Shown here piece after piece: positions 8,155 through 18,038 of a stretch of DNA of 34,812 bases. The notes under the pieces were generated by a model. The model made no database searches. It saw nothing but the letters and a program-made list of their open reading frames with translations, and was not told where the DNA came from. Position numbers and translations under genes: made by a program. Where the stretch lies: contig DAIDAX010000004.1 of the NCBI GenBank assembly GCA_027310405.1, forward strand, positions 1 to 34,812, read 5' to 3'. The DNA is from a bacterium (GTDB lineage: Archaea > Aenigmatarchaeota > Aenigmatarchaeia > CG10238-14 > SCSR01). Numbering within the stretch: position 1 is the stretch's first letter; each line of letters opens with the position of its first letter.

Positions 8155-9702
8155 ATGTCAATTCTCAAACTCGATGGTATGGAAGTAAGAGATTATCAGA
8201 GAAATATTGCTGAAGTTGCAAGTGAAAAAAATACTCTCGTCGTTCTGCCGACTGGAATGGGAAAAACTCTTATTGCAGTACTAATTGCTGCAAAACGTTT
8301 GGAAAAATTTCCGGAACAAAAAATTTTGATTATGGCGCCGACACGTCCGCTGAATGCACAACACCAAAAGACTTTCGAAAAACTTACCACAATAGACAAT
8401 GAAGAAATAAGTTTGATAACTGGAAAGGTTTCTCCGAGCTCTAGGAAAGAAATTTACAAAAATTCTAAGATTGTTGTTGCAACTCCACAGACGATTGAAA
8501 ATGATTTGAAAAACGAACGACTTTCTCTAGAAGATTTTTGTTTTGTGACTTTCGATGAAGCGCATCGTGCAGTGAAAGATTATGCATATCCATTCATCGC
8601 AAAAAAATATATGCTACAATCAAAGAATCCACTGATACTCGCGCTAACAGCTTCTCCAGGTGGAACTTCAGAAAGGATAAACGAGACTTGCAAAAATCTT
8701 TTCATCAAAGCCGTGGAAATCAGGACAGAACATGATACAGACGTGGAAAAATATGTGAAGCCGATTGACAGAGAATTTATTTATGTAGATTTTCCGGAAG
8801 ATTTCAAAAAAATAAGAGACTTAATGTACGAAGTCTTGCACGAAGATATTTTGTGGTTGAAAGAGAAACATTACATACCAATTACAAATCCTCCGAAGCA
8901 CATGCTCATTGTATTGCAGAAAAGGATTGGACAAAGATATTCTGAAACAAAAAATTTTGCAAACATTTGGGCATTGATCAGATCTGCAGAAGCAATTAAG
9001 CTGCAGCACGGAATAGAACTTCTCGAAACACAGGGAATAAATTTCCTCTACGATTATTTGAAAAAATTTGAGAAGAGCAACAAACGAACTGACAAGAGAC
9101 TTATGAAAAATGGAAAGATAATTGAGGTAATGGAGCTTGCAAGGAAACTTTACGAACAAAATGTAGAGCATCCGAAATTGAAAAAAGTGAGAGAAGTTAT
9201 TAAAGATGTTCTGAAAGAAAAACAAAACGCGAAGATAATTATTTTCGCAAACTTCCGAGCTACTGTTGACAAGCTAAAAAATATTTTAGATGATGAAGAA
9301 ATAAAATCCAAAATTCTTTTGGGTCAGACAGTGAAAAATGGAAAAGGAATGACACAAGATGAGCAGATAGAAACTTTGAAAGAATTTTCAGATGGAGAAT
9401 TTAACGTTTTGTGCAGTACGTCTGTTGGCGAAGAAGGCTTGTCAATTAGCGATGTTGATGCAATAGTTTTTTACGAACCTATTCCAAGTGAGATTCGGTC
9501 GATACAGCGAAGAGGTAGAACCGGAAGAACAGCTCCGGGAAAAGTTGTTTTCCTAATCACGAAAGGAACGAGAGATGAATGGTACTATTTTGCTTCATTG
9601 AAAAAAGAAAAAAGAATGAGGGGAATTTTGTACAGCTTGAAGAAAGGTAAGAAGCTGCAACAAAAGAGAAATCTTATAGACTGGACGATAAGTGAGAATT
9701 GA
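8155..9702 (+). CDS. Superfamily 2 DNA helicase, Hef-like helicase part
   Basis: LPTGMGKTLIA, FDEAHRAV, ALTASPGG, STSVGEEGLSISDVDAIVFYEPIPSEIRSIQRRGRTGR. Confidence 0.92.
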   Translation: MSILKLDGMEVRDYQRNIAEVASEKNTLVVLPTGMGKTLIAVLIAAKRLEKFPEQKILIMAPTRPLNAQHQKTFEKLTTIDNEEISLITGKVSPSSRKEIYKNSKIVVATPQTIENDLKNERLSLEDFCFVTFDEAHRAVKDYAYPFIAKKYMLQSKNPLILALTASPGGTSERINETCKNLFIKAVEIRTEHDTDVEKYVKPIDREFIYVDFPEDFKKIRDLMYEVLHEDILWLKEKHYIPITNPPKHMLIVLQKRIGQRYSETKNFANIWALIRSAEAIKLQHGIELLETQGINFLYDYLKKFEKSNKRTDKRLMKNGKIIEVMELARKLYEQNVEHPKLKKVREVIKDVLKEKQNAKIIIFANFRATVDKLKNILDDEEIKSKILLGQTVKNGKGMTQDEQIETLKEFSDGEFNVLCSTSVGEEGLSISDVDAIVFYEPIPSEIRSIQRRGRTGRTAPGKVVFLITKGTRDEWYYFASLKKEKRMRGILYSLKKGKKLQQKRNLIDWTISEN

Positions 9703-10352
9703 TGGAATCCCAAAAAATTTTCAAATCTGAGAAAAAAGTTGTTGTTGTGACTGATTACAGAGAAAGAGAAATTGCTGACTTGTTAAAAGAATCTGGAGCG
9801 ATTGTTAATATTTTAAATCTCGAAATTGGAGATTTTGTTTGTAGTGACAGACTTGCGGTCGAAAGAAAAACACATAGCGATTTTGTATCTTCAATAATTG
9901 ATGGTAGAATTTTTGAGCAGACTGAAAATCTTCTGCATAATTTTCAAAAAGCTATAGTTATTGTTGAGGGGAGTTCGAACAGAAACATAAATGAAAATGC
10001 ATATCGTGCTGCGCTTGCAAAAATTTTGGTTGACGGAGTTAGTGTTATCAGCACAAAAAATCCGAAAGAGACTGCGCAGACAATTTACTGGTTGGCGTAC
10101 AAAGAGCAGATAGAAAACAAATCTCCACTGGCTTTCAGAGTTGGGAAAAAACCAAAAGAGGAAAAAAGGCTAATCGAAGAAATCGTTGCTAGTTTGCCTG
10201 GAGTTAGTTCAGTTTTATCCAAACGTTTGTTGGAACATTTCGGATCAGTTGAAAAAATATTTTCTGCGAGTGAAGAGGAGCTTGCAAAAGTAAAAGGTGT
10301 TGGAAAGAATCTAGCGAAAAGAATAAAGAAACTAGCAACAACTAAATACTAG
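9702..10352 (+). CDS. ERCC4/XPF-type nuclease with C-terminal HhH2, Hef nuclease part
   Basis: VVVTDYREREIADLL, LEIGDFVCSDRLAVERKTHSDF; HhH SLPGVSSVLSKRLLEHFGSVEKIFSASEEELAKVKGVGKNLAKRI. Confidence 0.93.
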   Translation: MESQKIFKSEKKVVVVTDYREREIADLLKESGAIVNILNLEIGDFVCSDRLAVERKTHSDFVSSIIDGRIFEQTENLLHNFQKAIVIVEGSSNRNINENAYRAALAKILVDGVSVISTKNPKETAQTIYWLAYKEQIENKSPLAFRVGKKPKEEKRLIEEIVASLPGVSSVLSKRLLEHFGSVEKIFSASEEELAKVKGVGKNLAKRIKKLATTKY

Positions 10353-10362
10353 AGGCGTTGCA

Positions 10363-10863
10363 TTGAAATCGATAATTGTCGGTGTCGATCCTGGTATAAC
10401 AACTGGAGTTTCAATTCTAGATTCTCGCGGACAAATTCTTGCTGTACATAGCAAACGTGACGCAAAAAAAAGCGACATAATAAAATTCATAATGAAATTT
10501 GGAAAGCCTCTAGTTATAGCTACAGATGTCACACCTTCTCCCCATTCGGTAGAAAAAATTGCAAGCTCTCTTGGTTGTAAACTTTTCACCCCAGAAAAAC
10601 CAATAACAGTGCAGAAAAAAATTCGAACTGTAAAAGAATTTTCTAAAGAATTAAAAAACACGCATGAGTCTGATGCACTTGCTGCTGGATTAATTGCTTG
10701 GAAAAATTATAGAGTTTTACTCGACAAAGTTTTCATCGAACTTAAAAAACAGGATAAGATGGAAATCTATGATGAAGTTGTCGCAAAACTCGTAAAGGAA
10801 TACAGTCAGAATATTTCCGAGGCTTTATCTGAAACTAGTATTAAAAAATTAATGAGTAGATGA
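10363..10863 (+). CDS. DUF460-family protein (RNase H-fold/RuvC-like), short form
   Basis: GVDPGITTGVSILDSRGQILAVHSKR, KPLVIATDVTPSPHSVEKIASSLG, NTHESDALAAGLIAWK. Confidence 0.8.
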   Translation: MKSIIVGVDPGITTGVSILDSRGQILAVHSKRDAKKSDIIKFIMKFGKPLVIATDVTPSPHSVEKIASSLGCKLFTPEKPITVQKKIRTVKEFSKELKNTHESDALAAGLIAWKNYRVLLDKVFIELKKQDKMEIYDEVVAKLVKEYSQNISEALSETSIKKLMSR

Positions 10864-11462
10864 GACAAAAACAAAACAAAAAATTAAATGAACAATTAAT
10901 AACGGCAATAATTTTTCTCATCAAACTAAATATTTTGTCGATACCACTTTACATTATTCTCTGGCTTAATCTTTCATATTTTCCATTTCAAGTTTTTGTT
11001 GCATCTGTCGCTGGTGAAGTTTTGAAATTTTTTGGGTACTCGTTATCTCAATTTGGAAACGAATTGACAACATTATTCAGTGGTCAGCTTCTGCGTGTTG
11101 ATGTATCTTGGGATTCTACTGGTTGGAAATCTCTATATGCACTTGCTGCTCTAGTTATTGCAAGTCCCGTTGCTGGATTTAGAGGAAAACTGAAGTTTAT
11201 CATTGTGACTCTGCCAGTAACATTTCTAATTAACATACTTAGAATAGTCTCTACAATTTATTTTTCTCTCACATTTGGTCTGCAATACTTCACATTTCTT
11301 CATACTGTACTCTGGAGATTTATATCGGTTGGTGTTGTGTTGATTTTGTGGTTCGTTTTCTTGTGGGGAAAAAGATATAATATTGTCAAAACCCAATTTA
11401 CATTTAGGATCAGATGGCAGCAAGTACTGAAGTTTCTAGGTTTGAAAATAAAATCAAGCTAA
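10860..11462 (+). CDS. Archaeosortase/exosortase-like membrane protein lacking the nucleophilic Cys
   Basis: Multi-TM; DSTGWKSLYALAALVIASP then LINILRIVSTIYF then FLHTVLWR matches the C/R/H(R) motif order, with Ser-Thr at the Cys position. Confidence 0.65.
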   Translation: MRQKQNKKLNEQLITAIIFLIKLNILSIPLYIILWLNLSYFPFQVFVASVAGEVLKFFGYSLSQFGNELTTLFSGQLLRVDVSWDSTGWKSLYALAALVIASPVAGFRGKLKFIIVTLPVTFLINILRIVSTIYFSLTFGLQYFTFLHTVLWRFISVGVVLILWFVFLWGKRYNIVKTQFTFRIRWQQVLKFLGLKIKSS

Positions 11463-12790
11463 GCCTTTTACAAGCGGAGAAAAGGCTCGTTGAATTAGAG
11501 GTAGCCGTAGCAGAATTGAAGCAGTCTACAGAAAATCTAAAAAATATCGATCCGTCTGCTTTTGAAACCTTAAAAGAACTTCCTGAAATTCAGAAAAGAC
11601 TTGGAGATTTAGAAGATCTCATAGCAGTAGATAATCTCGGTGTGGAAGAATTCAAGAAAACTTTAGAGGATATCAAGGAAAAAGTTTCTGAACAATCTCA
11701 GAAGACATCGCCAGAACTCGAAGCAAAGATTATTGAGGTTGAAGAGAAAACGAGGAAAGTAGCTGAGATAGACAATCTAAAGGAAGAGATAAAGAGTCTG
11801 GATGAAGTCTTCAGAGGATTGAATGAAGAAGTTGCAAAAGTGAAAGCTGAAACTGAATCGAAGACAAGCCCATCTGTTAATTTTGATTTTCTACTTACTA
11901 AAGTTGAGAACTTAAGAAAACTTGTAGACGATGTTAATTCTACAAAAGCTGCATTGGAGATTAGGCTTGACGGATTAGAAAGAAGCGTTTCGTTTTTGCA
12001 GACACGAAGAAATTTCAACCCCTCAGATGAACTAATCAGAGCTGTACAAAATTATAAGAATGATTTCCAAGGAATTATGGGTAGAATGGAAGCACTTGAA
12101 AGTGCGCTAAATAATATTTCTACAAATATTCTCACTCTTGAATCGAAGGTCGGCAAGTTTGAAGGATTTGAGAAAGCTTCAGCATTGGGCAAAGAACTGG
12201 AAATGAAATTGGACGAATTCAAACAAATTGAAGACGAGGTAAGGCGTGTGTCTGGAAATGTTGAATTTGTCTACAAGAATGTTGATGCAAGGCTCGAAAA
12301 AATTAAAAATATAGAAATAAAATTCCCAGAGATTTATGACAGTGTAAAAAGAATTTCGCAAGAGACAGAAAAAAACAGGATAGAACTACTTGCGCGTCCT
12401 AAAAAAGAAGATGTCGAGTCAATCATCGCAAATGCAGAATCACGCATGCGCTTAAGACAAACAAGTCCACCAGATATTTCTGGAAAGATAGAACTTTTGC
12501 AACGAAAAGTTGACGAAGAAAAAATTATGCTTCAGGATCGTGTACGACGTGAAGAAATCTTGAAACTTTTAGACGATGTAAACAGACGAATGGATGAGCT
12601 CGAAAGAAAATCAGCAGAAGCAAAGCAAAGCCAAAATATCCAAACAATCTTGAAAAAAGAATTTGAGCCGATAATTGCTGCAGTTTCAACACAAATTTCT
12701 ACACTTTTGGACAGACTCGTGACACTTGAAACAAAAGTTTCAATGTTAGAGAATACTCAATCGAGAATTCAACCGATAATTTTGGAGTAA
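11414..12790 (+). CDS. Long coiled-coil protein
   Basis: Near-continuous heptad-like Leu/Glu/Lys composition over 458 aa. Confidence 0.75.
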   Translation: MAASTEVSRFENKIKLSLLQAEKRLVELEVAVAELKQSTENLKNIDPSAFETLKELPEIQKRLGDLEDLIAVDNLGVEEFKKTLEDIKEKVSEQSQKTSPELEAKIIEVEEKTRKVAEIDNLKEEIKSLDEVFRGLNEEVAKVKAETESKTSPSVNFDFLLTKVENLRKLVDDVNSTKAALEIRLDGLERSVSFLQTRRNFNPSDELIRAVQNYKNDFQGIMGRMEALESALNNISTNILTLESKVGKFEGFEKASALGKELEMKLDEFKQIEDEVRRVSGNVEFVYKNVDARLEKIKNIEIKFPEIYDSVKRISQETEKNRIELLARPKKEDVESIIANAESRMRLRQTSPPDISGKIELLQRKVDEEKIMLQDRVRREEILKLLDDVNRRMDELERKSAEAKQSQNIQTILKKEFEPIIAAVSTQISTLLDRLVTLETKVSMLENTQSRIQPIILE

Positions 12791-12826
12791 GAAAATTTTT
12801 ATAACGTTTTCTAGACAATTGATAGT

Positions 12827-15052
12827 ATGCCTCAGTCTACAGTAATAATCACTGAGAAACCCGATGCGATGAACAAAATTGCACAGGCTCTCTCCGACAA
12901 CAAGGCGAAGAAAAAAGAGAATGGAGAATTCTATTGGTACGAATTCAAGAGAGGAAATAAAAAGTTCGTAGTTACTTGTGCTGTTGGCCACTTGTTCGTT
13001 CTCGATGCGATAAAAACTGGAAAAGGTTGGACATATCCCGTGTTCGACGTTAAATGGATTCCTACTCACACGAAAAAAGGCCATGAATTCTCCAAAAAAT
13101 ATTTTGAAACTTTGAGCGAAGCTGTGAAAAACGGCAGCGATTTTGTCATTGCTACAGATTACGATACAGAAGGAGCAGTAATTGGCTACAACATTTTGAA
13201 ACTTTTGTGTAATAAAGAAGATGCAAAGAGGATGAAATTTTCGACCATGACGAAAGATGAACTTTTAAATTCTTTTGAGAATGCAAGTGCACATTTGGAC
13301 GAAGGACAAGTTGAAGCTGGTTTGACTAGACACTATTTGGATTTTTATTGGGGAATCAATCTCACTCGTGCATTAACACTTGCAATGAAAAATGCAGCTG
13401 AAAAAGGATTTTCAATTTTATCCACGGGTCGAGTGCAAGGTCCAACATTAGCGATGCTTTACGAAAAAGAAGCCGAGATTAAAAAATTCAAACCAACTCC
13501 ATTTTGGCAAATTGAACTCCATGTGAAACTGGATGGAGAAGAAGTTATTGCAAATTTTGAAAAAGAAAAAATTTGGAAAGAAGATGAAGCAGAAAAGGTT
13601 TTGACAAGCAGCAAAGGAAAGGACGCAATTGTAAAAGATGTGAAGAAGCGCGAGTATAAACAATCTCCGCCAGTTCCATTCAACACAACTGACTTGCAGG
13701 CAGAGGCATATTCACAGTTCAAATATTCTCCAACTCAAACGTTGAGCATTGCAGAAAGTTTGTACCAAGCAGGTTACATTTCTTATCCGCGTTCATCTTC
13801 ACAAAAACTTCCACCAAGTATAAACTATGGAAAAATTTTGAAAGCACTCGCATCGTTGAAACCGTACGAAAAATTCACAAACAATTTATTGAAAAAAGAA
13901 AAATTAATTCCGAAAGAAGGAGCAAAAGAAGATCCGGCGCATCCAGCAGTCTATCCGACATTCGAAGTTGCAGACTTGAAAAAATTAACATCACAGCAGA
14001 AAAAATTATACGATTTAATTGTAAGAAGATTTCTTGCGGTTTTTGCAGACGAAGCTTTGAGAGAAAGTAATACAGTTTCGCTCGATGTTAATGGAAATAG
14101 ATTTGTCATTGTTGGAAAGAGAACGATCGAACTTGGCTGGACGGAAATTTACGGACAGTACATGTCAACAGATGAATTAATTTTGCCTGAATTGGAAGTC
14201 GGACAGAAAATAAAAGTTTCGAAGATTGAAAAACTTGCAAAGGAAACACAACCTCCTGGAAGATATAGTCAAGGAAGCATTTTGAAAGAAATGGAGAAAA
14301 GAGAACTTGGAACTCGAGCAACACGCGCAGAAATTTTGAAAACGCTGTATGACCGTGGATACATTTTGGGACAAAGCATAAAAGTCACGAAGCTTGGAGA
14401 AGTTGTTGTCAAAGCTTTACAGGAATACAGTCCAAGAATTTTGTCTGAAGAGTTGACGAGAAAATTCGAAGACGAAACAGAACAAGTTATGAATGGAAAA
14501 TTGAAGAGAGAAAAAGTTTTAGAGGATGCACGGGGAACTCTCATAGAAGTTTTAAAAGATTTCCGAACGAATGAGAAAAAAATTGGAAAGAAACTTTTGG
14601 AAGGTTTACAAGAATCTAGAGAAGAACAAAGAACTCTTGGAACTTGTGTAATTTGCAAAACTGGACAACTAAAAATTTTGCGCTCGAGATTCAGTGGAAA
14701 ATTCTTTGTAGGTTGTTCAAATTATTTCAGATGTGCAAAGTGCGGATTCACTCGCAATGCATGCAAGTGTAAGTGTCCAATATGTGGGCAAGAAAAAGGA
14801 AAGTGCAAAGACAGTTGGAAAGACAAACAGTGGACTCCAAGTTGTCAAACAGGTTATCCATTACCTAGCAACGCTAAAAATATTCCGACTGGAAAGACTT
14901 GTGAAAAATGTGGAACTCCAATTATCCAAGTAATTCGTAAAGGCAAGCGTCCGTTCAAAATGTGTATAAATCCGAAGTGTGAGACGAAAGCTGATTGGGG
15001 AAAGAAAAAAACTAAGACTGCAAAAGTTATTAAGCCCAAAAGTGCAAGTTAG
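12827..15052 (+). CDS. topA: DNA topoisomerase I (type IA) with C-terminal zinc ribbons
   Basis: TEKPDAMNKIAQAL Toprim, DYDTEGAVIG, GYISYPRSSSQ active-site region, CVICKTGQL and further CxxC pairs. Confidence 0.95.
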   Translation: MPQSTVIITEKPDAMNKIAQALSDNKAKKKENGEFYWYEFKRGNKKFVVTCAVGHLFVLDAIKTGKGWTYPVFDVKWIPTHTKKGHEFSKKYFETLSEAVKNGSDFVIATDYDTEGAVIGYNILKLLCNKEDAKRMKFSTMTKDELLNSFENASAHLDEGQVEAGLTRHYLDFYWGINLTRALTLAMKNAAEKGFSILSTGRVQGPTLAMLYEKEAEIKKFKPTPFWQIELHVKLDGEEVIANFEKEKIWKEDEAEKVLTSSKGKDAIVKDVKKREYKQSPPVPFNTTDLQAEAYSQFKYSPTQTLSIAESLYQAGYISYPRSSSQKLPPSINYGKILKALASLKPYEKFTNNLLKKEKLIPKEGAKEDPAHPAVYPTFEVADLKKLTSQQKKLYDLIVRRFLAVFADEALRESNTVSLDVNGNRFVIVGKRTIELGWTEIYGQYMSTDELILPELEVGQKIKVSKIEKLAKETQPPGRYSQGSILKEMEKRELGTRATRAEILKTLYDRGYILGQSIKVTKLGEVVVKALQEYSPRILSEELTRKFEDETEQVMNGKLKREKVLEDARGTLIEVLKDFRTNEKKIGKKLLEGLQESREEQRTLGTCVICKTGQLKILRSRFSGKFFVGCSNYFRCAKCGFTRNACKCKCPICGQEKGKCKDSWKDKQWTPSCQTGYPLPSNAKNIPTGKTCEKCGTPIIQVIRKGKRPFKMCINPKCETKADWGKKKTKTAKVIKPKSAS

Positions 15053-15057
15053 ATTTA

Positions 15058-15282
15058 ATGCCTAGAAAAAATTTGAAAGTTTCTCAAACTCTTCCACTTT
15101 TTGTTGTTGCAATAAGTTTAGTTTTTGCATTAATTTTTACTATAATTCTTCTCCCAATTGTAAAAACGATATCGCCGGTCAACGCGCAATTGCTTTTCAT
15201 AGTTCTTCTTGTTGTAAGTGCTACAGTTTCATCTGCAGTTGCTCTGCTTTTCTATCTAATTATTTCAAAAAAATTGGTTTGA
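15058..15282 (+). CDS. Small two-TM membrane protein
   Basis: 74-aa ORF with two hydrophobic segments, directly after topA. Confidence 0.55.
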   Translation: MPRKNLKVSQTLPLFVVAISLVFALIFTIILLPIVKTISPVNAQLLFIVLLVVSATVSSAVALLFYLIISKKLV

Positions 15283-15310
15283 CGGTTTTAACAGAGTCAC
15301 GCTCCGATAG

Positions 15311-15353
15311 CTTTATATATTTTAGGATACCATAGTATACTAAATTTAGGATA
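15311..15353 (+). promoter_or_regulatory. Archaeal promoter (TATA box) with overlapping repeat/palindrome operator-like element upstream of the Cdc48 operon
   Basis: ctttatatat (15311-15320), direct repeats TTTAGGATA (15321-15329 and 15345-15353) flanking perfect palindrome TAGTATACTA (15333-15342). Confidence 0.6.
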
Positions 15354-15378
15354 TGCAAGAAACATAAAATGTGATTCA

Positions 15379-15738
15379 ATGGTAGAAAAAAAAGGAATAC
15401 TTATCACGTTTTCAATAAATACTCAAAAAGTGAATCCTACGCAGAGGACTGTCTTCTTCAGAAAACTTTACGGATGGAAGCAAGTAGTTCCGAATGAAGA
15501 GACGGAAAAGAAGTATGAATATGAAAGACCGGGAATACTCGACGAAGTGCCGCACGAAAAAGTCAATCCATCTTCATTCATTGTCCCTGAAGATCAGGCT
15601 GATAAAATTTTTGAATTCTTCAATGAATGGAGCAATAAAGTTATGTGGAGAACTTTCGAAGTATTATTAGACAATCACATGCAGAAAATCTTCCGAGATA
15701 TGGAAAAGTTTTTCTCAGAGAATGAGGAGGAAGTTTGA
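15379..15738 (+). CDS. Hypothetical protein in the Cdc48 operon
   Basis: 119-aa ORF; stop overlaps the Cdc48 start by 4 nt. Confidence 0.75.
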   Translation: MVEKKGILITFSINTQKVNPTQRTVFFRKLYGWKQVVPNEETEKKYEYERPGILDEVPHEKVNPSSFIVPEDQADKIFEFFNEWSNKVMWRTFEVLLDNHMQKIFRDMEKFFSENEEEV

Positions 15739-18032
15739 TGGCTACTGAAGAAAAAGAAATTCGTTTGAAAGTTGGAGAATTAACTGCACGTGAAGAAGCT
15801 GGAAGAGGAGTTGTGAGAATCGATTCTGCGAACATGTCAAAACTTTCCATACACGAAGGAGACATTGTCGAGCTCGAGGGAAAGAGAAAGACTGCTGCGA
15901 TTGCTGTTCGTGCTTATCCTGCTGATGTCGGAATGAACATTATACGAATGGATGGAATCACTCGAAGAAATTCTGGATCTGGAGTTGGAGAAATTGTAAG
16001 AATTCGAAAGTCGGATGTGAAAGAAGCAAGAAAAGTTACGATAGCTCCTGCGGAAAAAGGGATGATCATTCATGTTTCTCCAAACTTGATTAAACAAAAT
16101 ATTTATTTGCGTCCAGTTATGAAAGGCGACATCATTATTCCATCTCCTGTTGTGCGCAGACGTTCACGTGGTGGAAATATTTTTGAAGAATTTTTTGGAG
16201 TGGACTTTGAAGATTTCTTTTCTCCCTTCACTCCATTTCCAGCTGAAACGAGATTTGTTGTAACGCATGTTGAACCGAAAGAAGCAATTGTAAAAATTAC
16301 AGACGCTACTGAACTAGAAATTTTACCGGAACTCCCAGAATCGATGAAACTTGAAGAACGTGCAATACCTGCAGTAACTTACGAAGATATCGGTGGAATG
16401 CGAACTGTCATACAAAAAGTTCGTGAAATGATTGAGCTTCCACTGCGACATCCTGAATTGTTCGAACGTCTTGGTGTAGAACCACCGAAGGGAGTTTTAC
16501 TCTACGGACCACCGGGAACTGGGAAAACTTTGCTGGCGAAAGCTGTAGCGAACGAAGCTGGAGCTAATTTCATTTCGATATCAGGTCCAGAAATCATGAG
16601 CAAGTGGTACGGACAATCTGAAGAGAACTTGCGAAAAATTTTCGAGGAAGCAGAAAAAAATGCGCCTTCAATAATTTTCATCGACGAACTCGATTCAATT
16701 GCTCCAAAAAGAGAAGAGGTTACTGGGGAGGTTGAACGAAGAGTTGTTTCACAACTGTTGACCTTGTTGGATGGACTGAAGAAACGTGGAAAAGTAATAA
16801 TTATCGCAGCTACGAATAGACCGAACGCAGTCGATCCTGCTCTGCGAAGACCAGGAAGATTCGACAGAGAAATTGAAATTCCTGTGCCAGACAGAATCGG
16901 ACGTTTGGAAATTTTGAAAATTCATTCACGAAACATGCCGATGTCTAAAGACGTTGACTTGCAGTGGCTCGCAGACATAACTTACGGATATGTTGGTGCG
17001 GATCTTTGGGCGCTTGCAAAAGAAGCAGCAATGTCTGCGTTGCGTAGAGTTCTTCCAGACATAAAATGGAAAGAAGAAACCGAGCTTCCGAAAGAAGTCA
17101 TGGAGAAACTTGTAGTGACGAAAGAAGATTTCACAAACGCTTTGCATATGGTTGAACCTTCTGCAATGCGAGAAGTTCTTGTAGAAATTCCGAAAGTTAA
17201 GTGGGACCAAATTGGTGGACTGGATGAAGTAAAAGAAGTTTTGAAGGAAATGGTTGAATGGCCACTGAAGTATGCAGATAGTTTTACAAGAATGGGTATC
17301 GAACCTCCGCGAGGAATTCTTTTGTACGGACCGCCGGGAACTGGGAAAACTTTGCTGGCGAAAGCTGTTGCGAATGAAAGCGGTGCAAACTTCATTTCAA
17401 TTAAGGGACCAGAACTTCGCAGCAAGTGGGTTGGAGAAAGTGAGAGAATGGTTCGTGATTTGTTCAGACGCGCAAAGCAAGTTTCGCCTTGTATAATTTT
17501 CTTCGATGAGATTGATGCACTTGCACCAAGAAGAGGTGCTATGTACGGAGAACATGCAACAGAAAGCATCGTTTCGCAACTGTTGACAGAAATGTCTGGT
17601 TTGGAAGAATTGAAAGGAGTTGTCGTGATTGCTGCGACAAACAGACCAGACATGATTGATCCGGCTTTACTTCGTCCTGGAAGATTCGATAGACAAGTGT
17701 TGGTTCCTGCTCCAGATGAAAAAGAAAGATTGGAAATTTTCAAAGTGCACACGAAGAATGTTCCGTTGAAAAGTGTGAGCTTGGATCATCTTGCGAAAAT
17801 AACTGAAGGATTTTCTGGTGCGGATATAGAAGCTCTCGTGCGAGAATCTGCAATGAGTGCGTTAAGAGAAAACATAAAGTCGAAGGAAATAAAGATGAAA
17901 AATTTCGAGGAAGCTTTGAAGAAAGCGACACCGAGCATCACAAAAGAAGTCAAGACCTACTACGATAAGTTTATTGAGCGTCAGAGAAAGATTCGAGAGA
18001 AGGAAGAAGAGGCAATCGCTTACATTGGGTGA
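15735..18032 (+). CDS. Cdc48/VAT-type AAA+ ATPase (N-domain, D1, D2)
   Basis: Two Walker [18 protein letters not shown], Walker [15 protein letters not shown] and [32 protein letters not shown]; ends ...EEEAIAYIG. Confidence 0.97.
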   Translation: MMATEEKEIRLKVGELTAREEAGRGVVRIDSANMSKLSIHEGDIVELEGKRKTAAIAVRAYPADVGMNIIRMDGITRRNSGSGVGEIVRIRKSDVKEARKVTIAPAEKGMIIHVSPNLIKQNIYLRPVMKGDIIIPSPVVRRRSRGGNIFEEFFGVDFEDFFSPFTPFPAETRFVVTHVEPKEAIVKITDATELEILPELPESMKLEERAIPAVTYEDIGGMRTVIQKVREMIELPLRHPELFERLGVEPPKGVLLYGPPGTGKTLLAKAVANEAGANFISISGPEIMSKWYGQSEENLRKIFEEAEKNAPSIIFIDELDSIAPKREEVTGEVERRVVSQLLTLLDGLKKRGKVIIIAATNRPNAVDPALRRPGRFDREIEIPVPDRIGRLEILKIHSRNMPMSKDVDLQWLADITYGYVGADLWALAKEAAMSALRRVLPDIKWKEETELPKEVMEKLVVTKEDFTNALHMVEPSAMREVLVEIPKVKWDQIGGLDEVKEVLKEMVEWPLKYADSFTRMGIEPPRGILLYGPPGTGKTLLAKAVANESGANFISIKGPELRSKWVGESERMVRDLFRRAKQVSPCIIFFDEIDALAPRRGAMYGEHATESIVSQLLTEMSGLEELKGVVVIAATNRPDMIDPALLRPGRFDRQVLVPAPDEKERLEIFKVHTKNVPLKSVSLDHLAKITEGFSGADIEALVRESAMSALRENIKSKEIKMKNFEEALKKATPSITKEVKTYYDKFIERQRKIREKEEEAIAYIG

Positions 18033-18038
18033 AGAAAA

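Noticed and set aside
14269-14658. 129-aa minus-strand ORF
   Set aside because: Antisense to topA with no recognisable motif.
16982-17752. 256-aa minus-strand ORF
   Set aside because: Antisense to the Cdc48 D2 region, whose protein is unambiguous.
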